From DYCT01 sp051875715 (GTDB lineage Bacteria; Bacteroidota; Bacteroidia; Bacteroidales; Bacteroidaceae), in contig JBJEHD010000077.1 of assembly GCA_051875715.1 (NCBI GenBank), forward strand, positions 1-64,000: a DNA stretch of 64,000 nt, read 5' to 3'. Position 1 is the first letter of the stretch, and the number at the start of each line of letters is the position of its first letter. Position numbers and translations under genes: made by a program. Of this stretch, positions 56,241-64,000 are shown piece by piece. The notes under the pieces are model-generated. The model did no database searches, was not told where the DNA came from, and saw nothing but the letters and a program-made list of their open reading frames with translations.

Positions 56241-57611
56241 TTACTCCACGTTGATTCCCCATACGAGACAACGTGCGTCACCGCCCGAAGGCTTGGCGGA
56301 AGTGAAAGTGAGCGTGGTCTGGTCGGTCACGCCTTCCAGCGTGTAGGTGAAGTGCTGCGTGGCCAGGTCGACGGCGGCAATTTGATAGGGGTTGGCCGTG
56401 TTTGCTCCTGCACTGACCAGTCCGACGGTTTGGCTGGCCTCTCCGCCGATGGTGCCGGCGTTATCGATGCTGACGGTGATTTGTCCGGTCTTTGCAGCCC
56501 AGCCGATGGCGTAGAACGAGAGTTTCGTCATGCCGGCTCCGATGGGGGCGCTGGTCCACGATGCACCGGCACTGCTGTTGCCCAGTTTGAGGACGGAGTT
56601 GGCTTCGCCGTCGCCTACCTGGATGGTCCCTCCGCCCGGATTTGCAGTTGTGCCGAGCGATTCAAAGCCGGTCACATTGCTTGTGTGAGGCGGCATTTCG
56701 GTCGGTGTCTCCGGGGTTCCCGGGTCTGGATTTTCCGTGTCTGCGTCTTGATGGACATCCTGGTTGGCATTGATGGTGACCCATCCGGCGATGGAGGACA
56801 CCAGCGATGCCTCGACGGCGGGTCCGGCCACCCCTTTCAGCGTGATGTTGTAGACGTGGTTGGTGCCTGCCTCCAACGTGACGTTGGCCAGGTCCCAGGT
56901 GTAGGACTTGCCGTCATAGGCAAAGGTGATGCGTCCATCGAGTTTGCCCGGCAACACGATGGCCTGCAACGTGGCTCCGTTGGCCGTCATGGCCAGGGCC
57001 TGACTGGCGGACAGGTTGCTCATCGTACCGGTCGAGAGGTCGAAATCGGCTTTCGTGGCGCGGGTGATGTGGCCTGTGATGCCGGTTGCATCGGCATTCT
57101 CGCTGGTCTTGACGGTCAGCGTCAGCATGGACAACTGGTGCTTGAACTGCAGGGATACGGCACTGGTGTTGGCCTTGTCGTAGGCGGAAGCAGGGGCGGC
57201 GTAAAGCAGGTCGTGCTCGCCGGCGGCCGTAAGGTCTACCTTATATATATGGTTGCTGACGGTGGCATACGGATAGTAAGCGGCAAAGCGGACCTTGCTC
57301 CCGTCGGTGGGGTAGAACAGGTGGGTGGCGTCGGCCGGGGACATTGCCCCTCCCGTCTGCACGGTGTATTCCTTGTTGTCTGCTCCGCCTACGGGGGCGA
57401 AATCGTTTTCGCCGACCATGTAGATGCCGACATGTTCTCCGCCCGTCCAGGCATCGCCCGCGCTGTTCACACGGGTGCCTACTCCGGCCACTGAGCCGGT
57501 GAAGCGTACTGCTCCGGCGGGTGCTTCATCCCATACGTCGCTTTCGTTCGTACAGGCAGCCAATCCAAGAAGCATCAAGCAGATGCTCCCAAACATACTT
57601 TTTGTTTTCAT
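56241..57611 (-). CDS. Fimbrillin-like (Mfa-type) lipoprotein
   Basis: A 456-residue lipoprotein (lipobox LAAC, Cys20, then TNESD). Fimbrillin-like region about 25-280 with FYPTDGSKVRFAAYYPYATV and SLQFKHQLSMLTLTVKTS. A DPGTPETPTEMPP linker precedes a C-terminal beta domain (about 300-456) that differs from the shared one in the two downstream genes and ends ARCLVWGINVE. First gene of the six-gene leftward operon. ATG 57611 is chosen over a TTG six bases upstream. Confidence 0.83.
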   Translation of the reverse strand: MKTKSMFGSICLMLLGLAACTNESDVWDEAPAGAVRFTGSVAGVGTRVNSAGDAWTGGEHVGIYMVGENDFAPVGGADNKEYTVQTGGAMSPADATHLFYPTDGSKVRFAAYYPYATVSNHIYKVDLTAAGEHDLLYAAPASAYDKANTSAVSLQFKHQLSMLTLTVKTSENADATGITGHITRATKADFDLSTGTMSNLSASQALAMTANGATLQAIVLPGKLDGRITFAYDGKSYTWDLANVTLEAGTNHVYNITLKGVAGPAVEASLVSSIAGWVTINANQDVHQDADTENPDPGTPETPTEMPPHTSNVTGFESLGTTANPGGGTIQVGDGEANSVLKLGNSSAGASWTSAPIGAGMTKLSFYAIGWAAKTGQITVSIDNAGTIGGEASQTVGLVSAGANTANPYQIAAVDLATQHFTYTLEGVTDQTTLTFTSAKPSGGDARCLVWGINVE

Positions 57612-57816
57612 GCGCAAAATTGAATAATTATATTAGTTATAGTTATTTTCTTATTGACGGACATCGCGTCCTGTCATTTGGCAGGTTTAGTTACTTCTGT
57701 TTTTTTACTCTCCATGTTCATCTATCAAAATGTCAATGCGTGGGTGCTGTGTTCCTCCCCGCACGACTGGATAATCGGTGCAAGTTACGCATTTCTTGGC
57801 AATCTGAATGCATTTG

Positions 57817-57848
57817 TTTGTGGAAATACATAAAAAAACGTACCTTTG
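57817..57848 (+). promoter_or_regulatory. Consensus promoter of ssb
   Basis: TTTG (57817-57820), exactly 20 bases, then TACCTTTG (57841-57848) followed by CC. Both boxes match the Bacteroidetes -33/-7 consensus fully, 27 bp before the ssb start codon. Confidence 0.9.
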
Positions 57849-57875
57849 CCCGCAAGTAATAAAGAAGAACGGATT

Positions 57876-58301
57876 ATGTCGTTGAACAGAGTAATGCTGA
57901 TTGGCAATGTGGGTAAAGAACCCGAAGTGAGATACCTGGACAGAGACGTGGCGGTGGCTACGTTCTCGTTGGCTACGACGGAGCGTGGCTATACGCTGGA
58001 GAACGGTACGCAGGTGCCGGAACGCACGGAGTGGCACAACATCGTGGCTTGGAAAGGTTATGCCAAAACGATTGAACGGTATGTGCACAAGGGGGACAAA
58101 CTCTACGTGGAAGGCAAAATCAGAACTCGCTCGTACGACGACCAGAAAGGCCAACGTCGCTATGTGACGGAGATTTTTGTCGACTACATGGAGATGCTTT
58201 CTCCCAAACAGGTGGCTCCGCAGCAACCTGCCGCACAGCCCGTCCAGCAGCCGAAGGACGAATTGCCTTATGCTGCGCCGTCTGATTCGAATCCGTTCTA
58301 A
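57876..58301 (+). CDS. ssb: Single-stranded DNA-binding protein
   Basis: A 141-residue SSB: an OB fold starting MSLNRVMLIGNVGKEPEVRY, with TEWHNIVAWKGYAKTIERYV and GDKLYVEGKIRTRSY. A Pro/Gln-rich linker and the acidic-hydrophobic tip PSDSNPF follow; that tip is the contact site for replication and repair partners. Start is ATG 57876 after the consensus promoter. Confidence 0.97.
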   Translation: MSLNRVMLIGNVGKEPEVRYLDRDVAVATFSLATTERGYTLENGTQVPERTEWHNIVAWKGYAKTIERYVHKGDKLYVEGKIRTRSYDDQKGQRRYVTEIFVDYMEMLSPKQVAPQQPAAQPVQQPKDELPYAAPSDSNPF

Positions 58302-58327
58302 CGATTGTTTCACTAAATCCCATTTCC

Positions 58328-59674
58328 TTGGACCCTGACTCTTATTTATGCCGCTTGGCGGATGTTTTTGACGGTGTGACCGTGTTGACCCCCGGTGTGG
58401 GGGCGTATGTGGCCTTGATGTTGGCCGTGTTGTTGCTTTTTGCTTCCGGTTTTGTTTCTGCTTCCGAGATAGCATTTTTCTCGTTGTCGCCGGCCGACAA
58501 GAACGAGGTGGACAGCGAGAAGCATCCTTCTGACTCCAAAATCAAACAGTTGCTGGACGACACCGAACAGTTGTTGGCCACCATTCTGATTTCGAACAAT
58601 TTCGTCAACGTGACCATCGTCATGTTGCTCAACTATTTCTTTGCCCAATGGATTGACTTCGGTACGTCCGAAGTGCTGGAGTTCGTGGTGGTATCGGTCG
58701 TACTGACGTTCGTACTGCTGCTTTTTGGCGAGATTATGCCGAAAATCTATTCTGCCCAACACACGCTGAAGTTTGTGCGTATGGCCGCCCCCATCATCAG
58801 CGTGCTGCGCCGCTTGTGCCGGCCGCTCTCGTTCGTGCTGATGCGGTCGACGGCGTTGGTAAACAAGCGCATCCAGAAGCGGAATTACAACCTGTCCGTC
58901 GATGAACTGTCGCACGCGCTGGAGTTGACTGACAAGAGCGAACTGAAGGACGAAAACAATATGCTGGAAGGCATCATCCGCTTCGGAGGCGAAACGGCCA
59001 AGGAGGTGATGACCTCGCGTCTCGATGTGGTGGACCTCGATGTGAAGACTCCCTTCCCCGACGTGTTGCGTTGCATCGTCGACAATGCTTATTCGCGCAT
59101 TCCGGTCTATTCTGGGTCGAAGGACAACATCAAGGGCATCCTCTACATCAAAGACCTGCTTCCCCATCTGAACAAGGGTGAGAACTTCCGTTGGCAGTCG
59201 TTGGTGCGTCCGGCCTACTTCGTGCCCGAGACCAAGATGATTGATGACCTGCTACGCGATTTTCAGGCCAACAAAATCCATATCGCCATCGTGGTGGACG
59301 AGTTCGGCGGTACGTCGGGCATCGTGACCATGGAGGACATTATCGAGGAAATCGTGGGTGAAATCAACGACGAGTACGACGAGGAAGAACGTACCTATGT
59401 GAAGTTGACCGACACTTCCTACGTGTTTGAAGCAAAGACGCAGTTGACCGATTTCTGCAAAATCACCCATTTGGACGATGATGTGTTCGACGCTGTGGCG
59501 GGCGAAGCCGATACGCTGGCCGGTCTGCTGCTCGAACTCAAGGGAGAATTCCCCGTCTTGCACGAGAGACTGACTTATGAAAACTACGAGTTTGAGGTCC
59601 TTGCAATGGACGACCGCCGCATTCTGAAAGTAAAATTCACCATTCATGAGCCCGTCACAGAAAAAGAAGCATGA
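58328..59674 (+). CDS. gldE: Gliding-motility-associated protein GldE (CNNM/CorC type)
   Basis: A 448-residue membrane protein: a DUF21/CNNM transmembrane region with about four helices (GAYVALMLAVLLLFASGFVS; FVVVSVVLTFVLLLFGEIMP), two CBS domains (about 210-340; VMTSRLDVVDLDVKTPF, VVDEFGGTSGIVTMEDIIEE) and a C-terminal CorC/HlyC domain. Start TTG 58328 yields a leader (residues DPDSYLCRLADVFDG) that I recall in other GldE proteins; the next ATG falls inside the first helix. GldE is linked to GldD in gliding and T9SS function in Flavobacterium. Confidence 0.9.
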   Translation: MDPDSYLCRLADVFDGVTVLTPGVGAYVALMLAVLLLFASGFVSASEIAFFSLSPADKNEVDSEKHPSDSKIKQLLDDTEQLLATILISNNFVNVTIVMLLNYFFAQWIDFGTSEVLEFVVVSVVLTFVLLLFGEIMPKIYSAQHTLKFVRMAAPIISVLRRLCRPLSFVLMRSTALVNKRIQKRNYNLSVDELSHALELTDKSELKDENNMLEGIIRFGGETAKEVMTSRLDVVDLDVKTPFPDVLRCIVDNAYSRIPVYSGSKDNIKGILYIKDLLPHLNKGENFRWQSLVRPAYFVPETKMIDDLLRDFQANKIHIAIVVDEFGGTSGIVTMEDIIEEIVGEINDEYDEEERTYVKLTDTSYVFEAKTQLTDFCKITHLDDDVFDAVAGEADTLAGLLLELKGEFPVLHERLTYENYEFEVLAMDDRRILKVKFTIHEPVTEKEA

Positions 59675-60254
59675 CCTGTTCTTGGTCGGCTACGGCGTGC
59701 TGCTGATGCTGGTTTCGGCCTTGGCGGCCGATTGTTCGCCGTCGCAGGAACGCAATGGTTCGAAACCGACCGGCCTCGAACTTCCTCCCCCTGTCTATGT
59801 GAGTACGCCGGACAGCCTGCCTTTCCGATTCGAGATGTCCGACCGGGCTCGTTTCACTTGTACGCATCCCAAGCCGGACACGTATTTCTTCGACGTGGCT
59901 TATCCCGACTTGCACGCCCGGCTTTATGCCACGTGGCATCGCGTGGACGGTGCGGCCCATTTCGTGTCGTTGGCCGAGGAAAGCCGCCGCATGGTGTATG
60001 CCCATGCCGTGAAGGCGTCGGCCATCGTAGAACGTCCTTATGCCGATGACGCTCGCCGGGCGTACGGCCTTGTGTATGATTTGCAAGGACCGGTGGCCAC
60101 ACCGCTGCAGGTGTCGCTGACGGACTCGACACGTTTCTTCCTGCATGCCTCGCTTTATTTCGAGCAGGTGGCCGATTCGGTGGCGACCGGGGTCGTGGAG
60201 TATGTGCGGACAGATGTGACCCATTTGCTGCACACATTCGAAGAGAGACCGTAA
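59646..60254 (+). CDS. gldD: Gliding-motility-associated lipoprotein GldD
   Basis: A 202-residue predicted lipoprotein with a long basic N-terminus and lipobox LAADC (Cys30). The body with FTCTHPKPDTYFFDVAYPDL, HARLYATWHRV and FFLHASLYFEQVADSVAT matches GldD. It overlaps gldE by 29 bp and so is translationally coupled. In gliding Bacteroidetes GldD is essential; in non-gliding relatives it accompanies the T9SS. Confidence 0.9.
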   Translation: MSPSQKKKHDLFLVGYGVLLMLVSALAADCSPSQERNGSKPTGLELPPPVYVSTPDSLPFRFEMSDRARFTCTHPKPDTYFFDVAYPDLHARLYATWHRVDGAAHFVSLAEESRRMVYAHAVKASAIVERPYADDARRAYGLVYDLQGPVATPLQVSLTDSTRFFLHASLYFEQVADSVATGVVEYVRTDVTHLLHTFEERP

Positions 60255-60268
60255 GGGGGCGGATTGCC

Positions 60269-60838
60269 ATGGCATTGATGTGGAAAAAACAAGAAGGGGC
60301 GTTGACGTGGGGCGTATGGCGGATGGACGAACATCCGACGGCTCCACAGCGTATGCAGGAGACGGCCGCCGTGCTCGATTTGCTGGAGGCCTTGTGCGGG
60401 AGTCGTCAGGTGGTCTGCCACCACGAAAGCGGACGTCCCTTTCTGGCCCATGGACGTTGGGAAATCAGCATTTCGCATACGAAGGGCTATGTCGCCGTGG
60501 CCTTGCATGCAGGCGGACGCAAGGTGGGCATTGACATCGAGCACTATCGACCGCAGGTGTTCCGCATTCGCGGGAAGTTCCTTTCCGACGAGGAATTGGT
60601 TGCTACGGAAGGAGCAGACCTGACACAACAACTGCTCTATTGGTGCGCCAAGGAGACGGTCTACAAGGCCATGGACACTCCGTGGACCGAGTTGAGGCAA
60701 CACATCCGGGTGTGTCCGTTCGAACGGACGGGGTCGGAAGGCACCTTCCGTGCCTACGAACTAAAAACGGGAACCCGTCAAGAGTTCCCGCTTCGATATT
60801 TCATCCACCCGGAGTATTTGGTGGTGGTTTCCGTTTAG
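60269..60838 (+). CDS. 4'-phosphopantetheinyl transferase superfamily protein
   Basis: A 189-residue Sfp-like enzyme. Motifs are WEISISHTKGYVAVAL, VGIDIEHYRPQVFRI (metal Asp and Glu) and WCAKETVYKAMD, the usual WxxKExxxK. It moves the phosphopantetheine arm of CoA onto carrier proteins. Downstream of gldD by 14 bp. Its stop codon overlaps the tnaA stop on the other strand. Confidence 0.92.
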   Translation: MALMWKKQEGALTWGVWRMDEHPTAPQRMQETAAVLDLLEALCGSRQVVCHHESGRPFLAHGRWEISISHTKGYVAVALHAGGRKVGIDIEHYRPQVFRIRGKFLSDEELVATEGADLTQQLLYWCAKETVYKAMDTPWTELRQHIRVCPFERTGSEGTFRAYELKTGTRQEFPLRYFIHPEYLVVVSV

Positions 60839-62208
60839 ATTCTTTCCAACTGTACGGTGAAGTGGCGCATCAGCGGTGCTTCCCAGGCGATGCGTACGCC
60901 GTGGGTGATCTGCTCGCGGCGGTCAAACACATTCTTCAGAGCCACGGCGATGACGTCCATGTGGTTGTTGGTGTAGACGCGGCGCGGAATGGCCAAACGC
61001 AGCAGGTCGAGTCCGCCGAAACGGTTTTCACGTGTGACGGGATCGCGGTCGGCCAGGATATAACCGATTTCGCATCCGCGGATACCGGCCTCCAGGTAGA
61101 GTTCGATGGTCAGCGTCTGTGCGGGGAATTCCTCTTTCGGAACGTGTGTGAGCACCTTCGGTGCGTCGATGAACAAGGCGTGTCCGCCGGCCGGACGCTG
61201 GTAGGGGATGCCGAACTCGTCAAGTCGTTTGGCCAGGTATTCCACTTGCTTGATGCGGGTTTCCAGGTTGTCGAATTCCGTGTTTTCGTCCAATCCGATG
61301 GCCAGGGCATTCATGTCGCGCCCGTTCATGCCGCCGTAGGTCAGGTATCCTTCGAACTGCACGCAGAAACCTTTCGCACCTTCGTACCAATCTTTCTTGT
61401 GTGTGGCGATGAATCCGCCCATGTTGACGATGGCGTCTTTCTTGGCACTCATGGTCATGCCGTCGGCCAGGGAGAACATCTCTTTCACGATTTCCTTGAT
61501 GGTCTTGTCGGCGTAGCCTTCTTCGCGCGTCTTGATGAAGTAGGCATTTTCGGCGAAGCGGGCCGAGTCGAACACAACGGGTTTGCCATATTGGTCGGCC
61601 AGGGCGCGCACTTCACGCAGGTTTTGCATCGATACGGGCTGTCCGCCGGCAGTATTGTTCGTGATGGTGACGATGATGAAGGGGATGCGGTCGGCGTGTT
61701 CGCGCAGGGCCTTTTCCAGTTTCTTCGGGTCGACGTTGCCTTTGAAGGGGATTTCCAGTTGCGTGTCCTTGGCTTCATCGATGGTGCAATCCAGAGCCGT
61801 GGCTTTTCGTCCTTCGATGTGTCCCTTGGTGGTGTCGAAGTGCGAGTTTCCGGGGACGATGTCGCCTTCCTTCACCAGGTAGGAGAAAAGCACGTTTTCG
61901 GCGGCGCGTCCTTGGTGGGTCGGGATGACGTATTCAAATCCGGTGAGTTTCGTAATCATCTCTTTCATTTGGAGGAACGAGCGTGCGCCGGCATAACTTT
62001 CGTCGCCCATCATGATGCCTGCCCATTGGCGGTCGCTCATCGCGCCTGTGCCGGAGTCGGTCAGGAGGTCGATGTACACTTGTTCGGCTTTCAGCTGGAA
62101 TACGTTGTAGTGTGCTTCTTTAATCCATTGTTCTCTTTCTTCGCGTGTGCTTTTTCGGATGGGTTCTACCATCTTGATTTTCCATGATTCTGCAAAGGGT
62201 AATTCCAT
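60835..62208 (-). CDS. tnaA: Tryptophanase
   Basis: A 457-residue PLP enzyme of the tryptophanase/tyrosine phenol-lyase family, starting MELPFAESWKIKMVEPIRKS. Recognisable parts are LTDSGTGAMSDRQWAGIMMG, THQGRAAENVLFSYLVKEGD, ITNNTAGGQPVSMQNLREV, VVFDSARFAENAYFI and MTMSAKKDAIVNMGG, the last carrying the PLP lysine. It splits tryptophan to indole, pyruvate and ammonia. No TnaC-like leader peptide is evident upstream. A longer frame upstream of ATG 62208 is rejected. Confidence 0.93.
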   Translation of the reverse strand: MELPFAESWKIKMVEPIRKSTREEREQWIKEAHYNVFQLKAEQVYIDLLTDSGTGAMSDRQWAGIMMGDESYAGARSFLQMKEMITKLTGFEYVIPTHQGRAAENVLFSYLVKEGDIVPGNSHFDTTKGHIEGRKATALDCTIDEAKDTQLEIPFKGNVDPKKLEKALREHADRIPFIIVTITNNTAGGQPVSMQNLREVRALADQYGKPVVFDSARFAENAYFIKTREEGYADKTIKEIVKEMFSLADGMTMSAKKDAIVNMGGFIATHKKDWYEGAKGFCVQFEGYLTYGGMNGRDMNALAIGLDENTEFDNLETRIKQVEYLAKRLDEFGIPYQRPAGGHALFIDAPKVLTHVPKEEFPAQTLTIELYLEAGIRGCEIGYILADRDPVTRENRFGGLDLLRLAIPRRVYTNNHMDVIAVALKNVFDRREQITHGVRIAWEAPLMRHFTVQLERI

Positions 62209-62320
62209 AATTAGCAATTTAAGGGTTTGGTCAATGTTGACGAAGCGAAGATAATCATTTATTTCCATTTTCCGACACGTTGGTGTGGGAAAAAAGGGGG
62301 GAGGGCTTCGTGTGACTTTG

Positions 62321-62689
62321 TTAGCGTTTGCAGCGCATCTCCACGGCGGCGGTTCGGATGTCGGCCCCCATGGGTGGATTCCGTTTGGCCAGACGCAACT
62401 GCACGCTGCCGATGCGGTCGAACCGTTGTAGCAGGCTGCGGCCGATGCGTGCGGCCACGTGCTCAAGCAGGGCGGAGGGCTGTTCCATTTCTGTACGGAC
62501 GGTTTCGTATACCTCGGCATAGTTGACCGTTCCGTCCAGATTGTCGGTAAGGGCGGCGTGTTCGTAGTCGACCTTCAGGCGAAGGTCGACTACGAATTCG
62601 TTGCCCACACGCCTTTCCTGCGGCATGACGCCGTGGTAGGCGTGGAAGGTGAGCCCGTCGAGGGTGATGTACATGTCTTCTATTTTCAT
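62321..62689 (-). CDS. folB: Dihydroneopterin aldolase
   Basis: A 122-residue enzyme of the FolB family: MKIEDMYITLDGLTFHAYHG at the N-terminus with the usual A-x-H-G, then VGNEFVVDLRLKVDY, NYAEVYETVRTEMEQ, LLEHVAARIG and RLAKRNPPMGADI. It converts dihydroneopterin to hydroxymethyl-dihydropterin in folate synthesis. Start is ATG 62689; a start four codons earlier would overlap malQ. It lies 5 bp after the malQ stop. Confidence 0.93.
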   Translation of the reverse strand: MKIEDMYITLDGLTFHAYHGVMPQERRVGNEFVVDLRLKVDYEHAALTDNLDGTVNYAEVYETVRTEMEQPSALLEHVAARIGRSLLQRFDRIGSVQLRLAKRNPPMGADIRTAAVEMRCKR

Positions 62690-62694
62690 GGTCT

Positions 62695-64000
62695 TCAGCA
62701 AGACAGGTTTCGTCCGTTCTGGTCTATCAAGGTCCGTATCTTGTCATTCAGGCTGTCGGCCTTCATCAGTTGCTCGAGGGTGAGGTGCATTCGGTAGCGC
62801 CAGTAGTGACGCGGGTTGGCAGGGATGTTGATGCGTTCGCCCTCGATGTCGGGATTGCGCCATTGTTCGTCCATCGACAACCAGTCCTGCCAGGAGAGGA
62901 TGCAGAGCATGGAGTTGCCGCGCAGATGCTGTTTGACCACCGTCTCGCATACTTGGGCATCGGCTTCGGCCGGTGCCTGTCCGTAGTACCCCAGCAGGTG
63001 GTTGTAGAAGTGCTGCGTGTGCGTGGCGTCTTCTTTCCACCAGCCGCGCAGGGTCGACATGTCGTGCGTGGAGAAGGTGGACACCGACAGGTAGGGATTT
63101 CGGTCGAGCCGGGCGAACTCCTGGAAGGCTTCTTTGGGCATGCGTTGTATCTCGAGGCTGAGGATTTGCAGTTCGTCCATCACGCGTCCGACGCAGGCCG
63201 GAATCATGCCCAGGTCTTCACCGCACACCAGCATGCGGGTGGCACGGGTCAGCACGGGCAGTTTGCGCATGGCCTGTTCGTACCAGAAGTCGTTGTGCCG
63301 GTGGTAGAAGTAGTGTTCGTAGAGGCGGTCGAAGGCCTGTCGTTCGGCTTCGGGCAGGCGTTGATAGGTGGCGTCGGTCTGTGCGCAGATGCGCGGATGC
63401 ACGCTGCCGGTCTGCTTGTCGTCGCGTACGAAGAGCACGTTGCTGATGAGCCGGTACAACCCGTCGCGTATCCAGAGGCTGTCGGTGTCGGTCTTTCCGC
63501 AGAAGGCTTGTTCTACCTGGCGCTGGGTGGCGTAGGCGGTGCGCAAGGCATAGCGTCCTTCGCTCCCTTTCAGAGGTTCCAAATAGGTTTCTTTCACCCG
63601 GGTGGCGTGCGGCCCGAAGAGTTGCTCCAGCAGGAGGTCGTCAATCCATGGCTCGAGGCAGCGTTCGTCGTTCCAGGTCATGCCGTAGGATTCCACTTCC
63701 TGTGTAGTCATCGGCAGGGCCGGTTCGAAACGTCCCAACAGGCCGTGGACGGCGTGCGTCGGTATTTCCCAGATGCGGAAGAAGCCCAGGATGTGGTCGA
63801 TGCGGTAGGCATCGAAATAGGTGGCCATGTGTTGGAACCGTTTCATCCACCAGCGGTATCCGTCGGCGGCCATCGTGTCCCAGTCGTAGGTGGGGAATCC
63901 CCAGTTCTGTCCGTTGGTCGAGAAAGCATCGGGTGGTGCGCCGGCTTGTCCGTCCATGTGGAAATAGTGCGGTTCGGTCCATGCTTCTACGCTGCACCGG
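62695..64000 (-). CDS. malQ: 4-alpha-glucanotransferase MalQ (C-terminal part)
   Basis: The 435 C-terminal residues of a GH77 enzyme; the frame is open to the window edge (SVEAWTEPHYFHMDGQAGAP). The catalytic residues are visible: Asp in FDAYRIDHILGFFRIWEIP, Glu in MLVCGEDLGMIPACV and Asp in TFSTHDMSTLRGWW. It moves maltosyl groups between alpha-1,4-glucans. In Bacteroides this protein usually has two N-terminal starch-binding CBM20 domains, which would lie beyond the window. Confidence 0.95.
   Translation of the reverse strand, partial: RCSVEAWTEPHYFHMDGQAGAPPDAFSTNGQNWGFPTYDWDTMAADGYRWWMKRFQHMATYFDAYRIDHILGFFRIWEIPTHAVHGLLGRFEPALPMTTQEVESYGMTWNDERCLEPWIDDLLLEQLFGPHATRVKETYLEPLKGSEGRYALRTAYATQRQVEQAFCGKTDTDSLWIRDGLYRLISNVLFVRDDKQTGSVHPRICAQTDATYQRLPEAERQAFDRLYEHYFYHRHNDFWYEQAMRKLPVLTRATRMLVCGEDLGMIPACVGRVMDELQILSLEIQRMPKEAFQEFARLDRNPYLSVSTFSTHDMSTLRGWWKEDATHTQHFYNHLLGYYGQAPAEADAQVCETVVKQHLRGNSMLCILSWQDWLSMDEQWRNPDIEGERINIPANPRHYWRYRMHLTLEQLMKADSLNDKIRTLIDQNGRNLSC

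Noticed and set aside
62209..62520. Upstream extension of the tnaA frame
   Set aside because: Overlaps folB and encodes a Cys/Pro/Arg-rich stretch; tryptophanase begins at MELPFAES.

Overview
This window reads as chromosomal DNA of a GC-rich member of the Bacteroidales (gut Bacteroides/Phocaeicola-like; I cannot fix the genus from sequence alone). Supporting signs are a complete Bat (aerotolerance) operon, gliding/T9SS-type genes gldE and gldD, Por-type C-terminal sorting domains, many lipoproteins with acidic residues after the lipid cysteine, promoters of the phylum type (TTTG, about 20 bases, TAnnTTTG), and a fucRIAKP operon in the order known from Bacteroides thetaiotaomicron. No rRNA, tRNA, CRISPR array or intact insertion sequence was seen.

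Layout. 1-1054: decayed piece of a phage polyvalent protein, running into a degenerate 22-bp repeat array. 1055-3794 (-): thioredoxin-like lipoprotein and a YbiT-type ABC-F protein whose second ATPase site is degenerate. 4066-5830 (+): grpE-dnaJ. 6029-15171 (+): moxR, DUF58, a BatD-like membrane protein, batA, batB, batC, batD, batE and a PAP2 phosphatase. 15267-15542: small HTH protein. 15983-24958 (+): seven-gene operon of DUF4493/PCMD surface lipoproteins around one outer-membrane barrel. 25011-28554 (+): UPF0597 cysteine-desulfidase-like enzyme, a T9SS cargo protein of mixed base composition, and a small peptide of the K-x-Y-x-x-P type. 28555-29142: hairpin-dense intergenic region with two palindrome arrays. 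29143-33366 (-): serS, fused NfnAB/GltD-like oxidoreductase, SlyD-like FKBP. 33638-38236: divergent hexuronate block (kdgK-eda on -, LacI regulator-uxaA on +) with two operator-like palindromes between. 38280-40952 (+): C10 (streptopain-like) peptidase and a lipoprotein. 41360-47571 (-): fucR-fucI-fucA-fucK-fucP. 47985-57611 (-): six-gene operon with three fimbrillin-like lipoproteins (one fused to a NUC1 nuclease), a TonB-dependent receptor, a DUF5689 lipoprotein and an EEP-fold nuclease. 57876-60838 (+): ssb, gldE, gldD, 4'-phosphopantetheinyl transferase. 60835-64000 (-): tnaA, folB, and the C-terminal half of malQ.

Two candidates for undescribed systems stand out. The first is the 47985-57611 operon: two secreted nucleases, surface lipoproteins and a TonB receptor without SusD suggest capture and digestion of extracellular nucleic acid. 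The second is a set of intergenic arrays in which an 8-bp palindrome recurs every 22 bp (or every 11 bp in one case), with the core differing between arrays (GTGTACAC twice, GAGTACTC, GTTGCAAC/GTTTAAAC, and a weaker ATGCGCAT). The DUF4493/PCMD operon is a third cell-surface system without an assigned role.
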